This document shows, one piece after another, positions 55,880 through 64,000 of a stretch of DNA of 64,000 bases; positions within the stretch are counted from its first letter, which is position 1; each line of letters starts with the position of its first letter. The translations under genes were made by a program, and so were the position numbers. The notes beneath the pieces were generated by a model. It had not been told where the DNA came from, made no database searches, and saw only the letters and a program-made list of their open reading frames with translations. Origin of the DNA: Toxorhynchites rutilus septentrionalis (taxonomy: Eukaryota; Arthropoda; Insecta; Diptera; Culicidae); contig NC_073744.1 in NCBI RefSeq assembly GCF_029784135.1, positions 33,300,939-33,364,938 on the forward strand, given 5' to 3'.

Positions 55880-57900
55880 TTTTGTTTTATAATACAAAAA
55901 CACAGTCGTATTGACGGTCGATAGCTGGCCGCTATCACACGTGGTCAAGATGACACATTTACATTAATTTATACCGCCGCCACGGTTCGGTATTGTTGGA
56001 CGTCAAAGCGAGGCTGGATGCTCACGGTGGGAGGGAACTCCCAAACATGCAATCTGATAATGCATGCATCCACTTTCGCTTAGTGCCGCATCGATTCCGC
56101 TAGTGGTGTGGCTGACCGAAAGAGGTCCCCAAAAACGCAACGAAATGCTTTTATCGAATTTCGGATTACGGTCGGCAACGGTGTATACTGTTTTTTTTTA
56201 CATTCCCACCTATCTCTTTGTGAGACCAGTTGAAAGGAGTGATAGCAGGGTGCATGTATTGGCTAGTGCTATTGGATCAAAGTTGACAAAAACATCGCTG
56301 ATTTTATTGAATTCCCGGCAAACGAAAGGCTTTTTCGGAGCACCACAAAAATGAAAAATGCATTATTGCTATTTTTTGTAGGGGATGACACAGAACTTTC
56401 AGAGCGTACATTTATTAGATTTTAGATTGGTTATACACATAGTGCTAGGATTCGTAACAGGATTTCGACAGTGAATTTAATATCGCGATGAAGGCATAGT
56501 TTTTTTTTGTGAGTGCTTCCCTGAAAATCCGCCGCCCGCTAATTGTATTTGGTCGATAGATGCAGCCACACATTGTGATCTGACCTGTATGCAACGCCAT
56601 CATAACTCTCATCGCGTTGAGAGTCAGTGATTGGGAAAATCCAAAAGTCCCTGACGACGGCACGTGTGTCTCTGCTTTGGAACGAGGACGAAAGACATGA
56701 GGAAAAACATCTCTAGCGATTTCCTCTCTGCAACAGCTTTGGCTCTGCTAACAGTAATCTTAAATTGTTTACATTAACATTAAATCTAAATAATGGTGAA
56801 TTTATTACAACACCACCTGGATGCTGTTGCTGCTGCTGCTGAGCAGATTTCAGATTTTTCATGTTCCACGTGGTGTTTTGCGGGGGAGCAAATCGTATGC
56901 TCGACCGCCCCCGACGGGAATACGCGGGTGAGATTGTTGCTTGTTTTGCAAATTGCGACATAAATGTGTTTGCCAGTGTTTTGTCCTCCCACTCCTCGGG
57001 ACCCGAGAGACAGCACATGAGCACGAAGGTACGCACCAAAACCAGACAAGATTCCACTGACTGCTGCCGCTGATGCCCACGGTGTTGTAAAAATTATCGA
57101 TAAAATTAGCATTCACCGGGGCAATGGAGTTTGGAGTGTAACGCGGAATTGAGTGTAATTCATTTTTAACGTTTGCGGTTATAGCGCCACTTGAGAGACA
57201 GGACGGCACCGCAGGCACTGCAGGATACCATCGTGTTTGCGATGGGGAGTCTCGCTGAAAACAGCGTGAAATTTTGCAACTACACAGCCGAGGTGACGCG
57301 TTATTGAATATTAATTTTCGTTTCCTGGGGCAAATTTCACGGACGCGATGGGCCCATTTGCACGGCTAACGGCCTCACGATGGTCTGTTCAATTAGCAAT
57401 ATTTCTAGACATAGACATTTCTGGAACACTTTGGCGTGTGATTCTACCGGGGGAATGGCATTTTATTTCAATTTGTAGCTGACGATGTCTGCTGTTTATG
57501 TATTGACATAGAAATTGAATCACTTTCCCTTCATGACATTGAGTGTCGATTGTATTGCTGCATTTAAATATCGGGACATTGAATGTGTTGCTACTGTTTT
57601 TATTTTGTTAAAAATAGGACAGGTTATGGAGTAGAAGAAAATTATTTTCTTCAACACAATGAATAAAATCCATTTAAAATTCAGGAGCACAGTTAAATTT
57701 ATTCTGACACCTTCAACATCTTCAAGTTTTATAGACTCAGATGAGTTTACCTACAATGTGTACTTTTTAATTATTTTTTACGCTTGCACGATACATTCGT
57801 TTCGTCACTTTGTTGGTGACATCACTTTTGTTCCACTGCAAGGAACGTTAAAAGGGAACACCGCGTAAGACGCGCACCTTAAGGACACTAGGCTAAGAAA
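55880..57900. other. GC-richer, largely unique DNA
   Basis: Looks like host sequence (no repeats shared with the window). Contains a GCT run at 56822-56840. Minus-strand frames 56713-57218 overlap in all three frames and cannot be resolved; none has a recognised domain. No gene called. Confidence 0.4.
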
Positions 57901-58691
57901 TATTAGGCTGTCAAAAAAGTCCTGCGGTATTTCCGCGAGGTGTCGTTGTAAGCGCGTAGTTCTATTTGTATTCATTGTATCGAGTCATACTATAGCTTGT
58001 TGGAAAAGTATTTTTGCGCGCTATAATATAGCCCTTGACAGTGTTTTGTTTGGTTAAGTCGTTCGTGAGTTATAGTGTCGCAAATATGGAGCAAAATAAA
58101 GAGAAAATCCGTCATATTTTACAGTACTACTATGACAAAGGCAAAAATGCATCTCAAGCTGCCAATAAAATTTGTGCAGTTTATGGACCCGATTCAGTTT
58201 CCATTTCCACCGCACAACGATGGTTTCAACGTTTTACGTTTTCGTTCTGATGTAGAGGTCGTCGAAGATGCGCCACGCTCCGGAAGGCCTGTCGTCGAAA
58301 ATTGCGACAAAATCGCTGAATTAGCCGAGAAAGACCGGCATAGTAGCAGCCGTAGCATCGGCCAAGAGCTGGAGATAAGTCATCAAACCGTTATTAACCA
58401 TTTGAAGAAGCTTGGATTCACAAAGAAGCTCGATGTATGGGTGCCACACACGTTGACGCAAAAAAAAATATCTTTGACCGTATCGACGCATGTGAATCGC
58501 TGCTGAATCGCAACAAAATCGACCCGTTTCTGAAGCGGATGGTGACTGGCGATGAAAAGTGGGTCACTTACGACAACGTGAAGCGCAAACGGTCGTGGTC
58601 GGAGCCCGCTGAAGCGGCTCAGACATTGGCCAAGCCCTCATTAACGGCCAGGAAGGTTCTGCTGTGTGTTTGGTGGGATTGTCAAGGAATA

Positions 58692-59989
58692 AAGGGTGTG
58701 TCACATCAAATTGCATCACGGAAAAAACGCTGTAGAAATTCGCCAAGTAGACCGATCCTTTTGAAAATTTTAGACAGTAAAATAAAAACTATTAAACAAC
58801 TTTTGGCATTTTCTTTTTATTCACACTTCGAGCCCAAGCCCGTATGCTCGCACCTTCCTATTTACCCCGTCTATAAGGTTCTGTACAACGTCAGGTTGTA
58901 GTTTTTTTTGAACAGAAATCCATTTTCTCTTGAAGTCCGCCTCCTATTTGACAACTTTTGGGTTCTTCCGGAGGGCCTGCATCATAATCGCCCAATATTT
59001 CTCTATTGGGCGAAGCTCCGGCGCGTTGGGCGGGTTCATTTCCTTTGGCACGAAGGTGACCCCGTTGGCTTCGTACCACTCCAACACGTCCTTTGAATAG
59101 TGGCACGAAGCGAGATCCGGCCAGAAGATGGTCGGGCCCTCGTGCTGCTTCAATAGTGATAGTAAGCGCTTCTGTAGGCACTCCTTAAGGTAAACCTGCC
59201 CGTTTACCGTGCCGGTCATCACGAAGGGGGCGCTCCGCTTTCCGCAAGAGCAGATCGCTTGCCACACCATGTACTTTTTGGCAAACTTGGATAGTTTCTG
59301 CTTGCGAATCTCCTCCGGAACGCTGAATTTGTCCTCTGCGGAGAAGAACAACAGGCCCGGCAGCTGACGAAAGTCCGCTTTGACGTAGGTTTCGTCGTCC
59401 ATTACCAGGCAATGCGGCTTCGTCAGCATTTCGGTGTACAGCTGCCGGGCTCGCGTCTTCCCCACCATGTTTTGCCTTTCGTCGCGGTTAGGAGCCTTCT
59501 GAACCTTGTATGTACGCAGGCCCTCCCACTGCTTGGTCCGCTGGACGAATGAACTTGACAAATTCAGCTTATTGGCGACATCCCGGACCGAACTTCTCGG
59601 ATCACGTCTAAACTGCTTAACTACGCGCTTGTGATCTTTTTCACTGACGGAGCATCTATTTTTGCCGTTCTTCACCTTCCGGTCGATGATTATCTTCTCG
59701 AAGTATCGTTTTAGTACTCTGCTGACCGTGGATTGGACGATTCCCAGCATCTTACCGATGTCCCGATGTGACAACTCCGGATTCTCGAAATGAGTGCACA
59801 GGATTAATTCACGACGCTCTTTTTCGTTCGACGACATTTTTCTAAATTTACGAAAAATTTACAGTGAAGCATGGCCAGCGTGATCTATACACTCTTATCT
59901 GATTATAAGCGAAAGCTGAAGATATAATTCCTAAAAATTAAATTTCTACAGCGTTTTTTCCATGATGCAATTTGATGTGACACACCCTT
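58692..59989 (-). mobile_element. ITmD37E transposon, copy C, nested in mariner
   Basis: Same TIRs and length (1298 bp) as copies A and B. The target duplication TA (58690-58691 and 59990-59991) is inside the mariner transposase gene. Younger than the mariner that hosts it. Confidence 0.95.
58944..59837 (-). CDS. ITmD37E transposase, copy C, truncated to 297 aa
   Basis: Open from MSSNEKERRE to a TAG at codon 298, 41 residues short of copy B. Both HTH regions and the whole DD37E triad (MDDETYVK, WPDLASCHYS, RPIEKYW) lie before the stop. Small changes from copy B include EKIIIDRK for ENLTIDRK in the linker after the first HTH and KQWEG for EQREG. The lost tail contains a basic segment (DFKRKWISVQKK). 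Whether the truncated protein can act is unknown; it may be a pseudogene. Confidence 0.8.
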   Translation of the reverse strand: MSSNEKERRELILCTHFENPELSHRDIGKMLGIVQSTVSRVLKRYFEKIIIDRKVKNGKNRCSVSEKDHKRVVKQFRRDPRSSVRDVANKLNLSSSFVQRTKQWEGLRTYKVQKAPNRDERQNMVGKTRARQLYTEMLTKPHCLVMDDETYVKADFRQLPGLLFFSAEDKFSVPEEIRKQKLSKFAKKYMVWQAICSCGKRSAPFVMTGTVNGQVYLKECLQKRLLSLLKQHEGPTIFWPDLASCHYSKDVLEWYEANGVTFVPKEMNPPNAPELRPIEKYWAIMMQALRKNPKVVK

Positions 59990-60499
59990 TAATCTATTAT
60001 GAGCTGCTTCCCTATGGCCAAACGCTCAATTCGGACCTGTACTGCCAACAACTGGACCGCTTGAAGGTAGCACTCATGAAGAAGAGGCCATCTTTGATAA
60101 ACAGAGGTCGCATTGTCTTCCATCAGGACAACGCCAGGCCACACACTTCTTTGGTGACGCGCCAGAAGCTCCGGGAGCTCGGATGGAAGGTTCTTTTGCA
60201 TCCGCCGTATAGTCCGGACCTTGCACCAAGTGACTACCACCTGTTTTTGTCCATGGCGAACGAGCTAGGTAGTCAGAAGTTAGCCACAAAAGAGGCCTGT
60301 GAAAATTGGCTATCCGAGTTTTTTGCCAATAAGGAAGCGAGCTTCTATAACAGGGGTATTATGAAGTTGGCATCTCGTTGGGAACAAGTCATCGAACAAA
60401 ACGGCGCATATTTGACTTAAAACAGATGATTGTAACTAATTTTAAGAACAAATGAAAATTCAAAAAAAATACCGCAGGACTTTTTTGACAGCCTAATAT

Positions 60500-60930
60500 A
60501 TCAATGCTTTTTACATCTGCATGGTAGCAACGTTTATTGACGTAGGACTACGCCTAACAGGAACATATGGGGAGTAAAATTAAAATCTTACCACTGAACT
60601 TGTAGAAAAAAAATTAGAAAAATATATAACTCGAACATTTCTTAATAGAGCGCAGATATGTTTTTATCAATTGATAGGACATATATGTAGCATCTATCAA
60701 AATAAATAAAAAAATCTTGAAATAAGCAGTTGAACAATTGCGAAATGTCCAGCAATTTTCAAACGCGTTAAATCCTACGATTTGATTTGCCCGATTCGTA
60801 CTCCGACCAAAAAGAGCAAACAGAGCAAACAGGGGAATGACTTCAAAACCAAGCTGCCTGAGGAAATCGCCATTACAAATACATGCAAGTTGCGGGTACA
60901 TTTGTACTCCCTGGTGATTGTGCAGACCCG
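60500..60930. other. Non-coding DNA
   Basis: No gene recognised. The overlapping short frames on both strands at 60614-61062 show no domain. Confidence 0.4.
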
Positions 60931-61760
60931 CGTACGCAATATTATTTTACGTCCATATAAAGAGGAACGAAAGCATGATTTCTGATGCAAAATAGTAGTT
61001 ACCCCATCAATGGACGGTTTATTGTCTACCCATCGTGAACTCAAACCAACGAACTTATACATTTATCAAGTATGCTATAAAGGTGCTCGCGTTAGTATTA
61101 GTAAAAAGCGAGCAAAATAGCGCACACACACACTGCACGCTATTTTATACGTGTGAGTAATTTTCGAGTACGATACAAAAATAATCTAGCTCACCTGTAG
61201 CGTATGTCCAACCACGTTGAACTCAAACATCGAAGTATGCACATGTACATGGGAGAGAGAAAGAGAGGAACGAATTCGTTTTGGCAGGGGTTAGACATCA
61301 ATTGAATATAGGCTACCCAAAATCAAAATCAATATGGCGTCATTTGTTTATCAACACATCATTTACGAGGATTGAAATCGAAAAATGCGCTGCTTTATTC
61401 TAACTGCATGAGCGATTTTCATATTTCGGTTTCACATGGAGGTGTTCACATTTAACACGAAGTTCAAAGTTAGCCACTATTCGACTATAGAACCGCACCG
61501 AGTTGTACACAACAGTAATTGATTGAACCAAAATGTCAGTAAACCGCAGCAATATTGGGTACACTGGCAATATGAGGGATTTGTTGTTTTAGTCGTACCC
61601 CTGCGTTTTGGGGGAAGTCACTTCAAAATGCAATGAAGACAATTTGACTGGGAAGAATGAAAAGATATAGTCGAGTCGGTAGAAGGAGATAGCGACTAAA
61701 CGCCCGACTGACCGTTCAGTCGTTTTGGCGGAGAAACTGCGTGAAGAAGCCATTTCCGAC
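60930..61760 (+). repeat. Dispersed repeat, family C, copy 2
   Basis: Matches 13.79-14.43 kb in order ('atggacggtttattgtctac', 'ctcgcgttagtattagt', 'cacgctattttata', 'ttggcggagaaactg'), with about 550 bp more between the third and fourth blocks than in copy 1. Confidence 0.6.
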
Positions 61761-61782
61761 TGAATACGGATATAGTCAGTCA

Positions 61783-61800
61783 GATAGTCAGCTGACTATC
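61783..61800. repeat. Perfect 18-bp palindrome
   Basis: GATAGTCAGCTGACTATC equals its own reverse complement and sits in a cluster of 'agtcag' and 'gactat' words (61.77-61.82 kb). No function is evident. Confidence 0.8.
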
Positions 61801-61899
61801 CTCAGTTGACTGTGACTATGCCGAGCCCTCGCCTGAAGTTCATCAAATCAAGCAAATTCGCAGTTCGTGATCGTATACGCTTCGGCTTCGGCTTAGAGG

Positions 61900-62970
61900 G
61901 CGTCAATTTTTTTTATTATTATTTTTCTCGAAAGTTGGAGTTTTTCTACCTAACATATCCAAAAATCAGAGATGATTTTTCAAAGTTAACCGACGGTCCG
62001 ACGGTGTTTTCTACCTAACATATCCAAAAATCAAAGATGTGGTTTTTATTGTTTTTAAGTTATGATTTCTCAAAGTTAACCGACGGTCCGAAAAATTTTT
62101 TTTTTCTCAAAATAACTTTTTTTTTAATTCATAACTGTTTAACTACTGTACCGAATCAAATAATCGACATATCAAATTGAAGCCAATGCCCGTTGTCCAA
62201 TTGATCTGAAATATGGAACACACCTTTATCTCTGTTGTTATTATAAGACAGCGAATTCCATGATCTGGATAATCCAAGATCTTGTTTTAAAAAAATATCA
62301 CACCTGTATTTGTTTTTTATAGTTTGCATGGTTAAAGATAACGAGCGCTATATTTTTAAAATATTTTTTCTCGAGAGCTGATGTTTGTTTACATAACATA
62401 TTCAAAAATCAGTGAAGTGATGATTTTTATCGTTAATGAGTTATGATTTTTCAAAGTTAACTTGTTTTTAGTCTTTGTTCAATATTCCTATGCGATCAGA
62501 CTAGATCAATGCGACTACAATCCATTTAGCTCATTGGCTTCAGTTTGTATGTAGATTAACTATTTTTGGAAAATATCACATCTCTGATTTTGTAATACGT
62601 CATGAGAAAAAAACTTCCAAGAAAAAATATAAAAAAATATAGCGTCCTCTAGACCAAAGTCATGGAAACAACAAAAAACAAACACAATCAATAATTACGA
62701 AAATAAAATCCTTTTTTTTAATGTAATAATGTTTCAAAGCTCATTGGCTTCAATTCGATATGTCAATCATCTCAATCAGTCCAGTAGTTCAAATGTTACT
62801 AATTTTAAAAAAAGTCATTTTTGAAAAAAAGTGGAAAAAAATGATTTTTCGAACCACCCTAAAATGGAAATGGAGGCCCTAATAAAGAAATAAAGAAATA
62901 CGGGTCTAATACATTGCGAAAAAAACTATTTTTTATAAACTATTTTCGCACAAATCTAAGAACCACTCTA
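61900..62970 (+). repeat. Dispersed repeat, family B, several copies
   Basis: Three successive copies of 'tatccaaaaatcaga' or 'attcaaaaatcagtg' blocks with 'gttatgattt(c/t)tcaaagttaac', then the '(a/c)gtccagtagttcaaatgtta' block (62.78 kb) and an 'acgggtctaat' block (62.90 kb). Confidence 0.6.
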
Positions 62971-63015
62971 TCGGTTTGGCTGTTATAGTATCGAGAAACC
63001 TGAAATACATATGTA

Positions 63016-63110
63016 CAAGGAAACTTTGATACAACGTACCCTCGATATAACATCATTCGATATAACGTACATTTTAACTCGATATAACGTAGAGGAAGGG
63101 GGGGGGGTTA
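63016..63110 (+). mobile_element. pogo-like MITE fragment
   Basis: After TA (63014-63015), CAAGGAAACTTTGATACAAC followed by 'ctcgatataac' and 'attcgatataacgtac' words match the left end of the MITE at 39.86 kb. A matching right end was not found in the remaining sequence, so this is one end only. Confidence 0.6.
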
Positions 63111-64000
63111 AACGTACATGTTAAGAAGAACTTCAATTATATCTTTGGAAACTCATGTTCCCCAAAACTTTGATTCAGTTTCTTGCAATTCAATATACTG
63201 TTTTTCTACCTAATTGGCCAAATATTGAAAAAAAGTATTTTTGAATGTTTTTTTTACTGAAATTGAAACAGACCACGAAGAACATTTTTTACGATGCGGG
63301 TAATATATATGGAGACATAGTGAGAGTAATATTGACAGATTTGTAATATATGAAGCGTGGAGGTTTATCGATCGTGAGCGGAATTTTATTCAACCAAGGA
63401 ACTCATCACGAATGTCCGTTAAATGATTAAAAAAAACAGAATTAATCCACCTATAAGTGATACTGTGCTTTTCAGCAGTATAAACGGACAGATCCTCAAC
63501 TATTTTGCTTTTGATTTCAGTCAGCTTCTAAACAGTCCACATTCGGCAATTTGAATTCCCTTAATAGACGCAGGGCAGGTTTTAGGAATAGATTAAACAT
63601 ACTTTTCACAGTCTATCTCACTCACACTGGCAACTGTCCGTTTTACCCCACCAGTACAATTATTTTAATAATTCAATTTTTCCACTCAAAAACTATATTA
63701 CCTTTCCATATATACCTAATATCGCTTCTCTGTTAATTCACAAACCGAAATATAATCATCAGCGAATTGAATTTTGATGTTAAACCACTCAAAATTCTTA
63801 ATATAGAAGCAGCTAAAATTACATCCACACGCGGAATCATGTATGATTTTCGGTTTTTGTTTCCGTTCTCCACTTTCGATCAATATTGTAGAATAACATG
63901 TAGAAGGTGTTCTCATTGACAGAAATCTGAAATTCAAAATGTAACTATACAAACCAACCACCTGTCCATATTAACCCCACTGTCCGTATTACCCGCGATT
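63110..64000. other. AT-rich non-coding DNA to the window end
   Basis: No gene recognised. The frames at 63551-63736 (plus) and 63716-63961 (minus) have no motif. Confidence 0.4.

Larger units (their letters stand above)
58086..60420 (+). pseudogene. mariner transposase, copy 3, frameshifted and split
   Basis: Starts MEQNKEK. A 7-bp insertion near 58235 (tandem 'acgtttt') shifts the frame. A 2-base expansion of an A-run near 58465 restores it, so the DNA-binding and linker parts are out of frame in between. The first catalytic Asp (TGDEKW) is back in frame. The reading is then interrupted at DCQGI by ITmD37E copy C (58692-59989). After the insertion the C-terminal part is open to 60420, with FHQDNARPH and an unchanged YSPDLAPSDYH box. 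Inactive. Confidence 0.92.
57903..60496 (+). mobile_element. mariner element, copy 3, interrupted by ITmD37E copy C
   Basis: TIRs TTAGGCTGTCAAAAAAGTCC at 57903 and complement ending 60496, TA on both sides. Removing the nested element and one TA leaves about 1.29 kb, full length. The flanking mariner sequence resumes precisely: GGAATA before, ATCTATTATGAGC after, as in copy 1 (ggaataatctattatgagc). Confidence 0.95.

Noticed and set aside
56713..57218. Minus-strand gene in the GC-richer stretch
   Set aside because: Three overlapping frames in different phases are all open for about 100 codons; none has recognisable content, so choosing one would be guesswork.
61783..61800. Palindrome as an operator or protein-binding site
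   Set aside because: It sits in a cluster of related words that suggests repeat-derived sequence, and no adjacent gene exists to regulate.

Overview
This window is eukaryotic, repeat-dominated insect DNA, most likely from a culicine mosquito (Aedes-type). The evidence is the mix of repeats: two Feilai-like tRNA-derived SINEs, three ITmD37E (DD37E) transposons of the kind described from mosquitoes, several mariner lineages, a 5'-truncated I/Loa-type LINE with an RNase H domain, and many AT-rich MITEs. Introns seen by eye are about 60 bp long with good GT/AG signals. No rRNA, CRISPR, operon or bacterial feature is present. Species was not determined.

Layout. 0-5.5 kb: non-coding, with an LTR/primer-binding-site remnant near 1.2 kb and short repeats. 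5.5-8.6 kb: a dispersed repeat (here called family R) split by a LINE with a clear target-site duplication. 9.36-13.03 kb: a long-inverted-repeat element flanked by TTAA, carrying an unidentified transposase remnant and holding mariner copy 1. 14.76-15.46 kb: the best candidate host gene, as two exons. 18.2-21.3 kb: reverse-strand family R, itself hit by a tRNA-SINE and a hAT-like MITE. 23.2-24.5 kb: ITmD37E copy A. 28.2-33.5 kb: decayed mariner and Tc1 copies around a less repetitive GC-richer stretch. 33.6-36.7 kb: a MITE abutting a Tigger/pogo element whose three-exon transposase reads as an open 502-aa protein. 38.1-40.3 kb: ITmD37E copy B (open 338-aa transposase), a Feilai-like SINE and a pogo-like MITE. 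42.0-43.1 kb: internally deleted mariner copy 2. 44.3-47.2 kb: mariner fragments and AT-rich repeats. 47.5-49.5 kb: mostly unique DNA with one candidate exon. 49.5-51.7 kb: an LTR-like block, the second Feilai-like SINE and another family R copy. 52.05-53.91 kb: a long octamer satellite. 54.0-54.7 kb: an LTR- or promoter-like block on the minus strand. 55.7 kb: a second, unrelated octamer array. 57.9-60.5 kb: mariner copy 3 with ITmD37E copy C nested inside it. 60.5-64 kb: dispersed repeats.

The window is best read as a record of successive insertions. Family R is old and serves as target for a LINE, a SINE and a MITE; a TTAA element was hit by mariner; mariner was hit by ITmD37E. The only transposases that look translatable are the Tigger protein and ITmD37E copy B, plus the slightly truncated copy C, which keeps its catalytic triad. 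The least familiar item is the long-TIR TTAA element at 9.36-13.03 kb. All identifications rest on reading motifs by eye; no database search was run.
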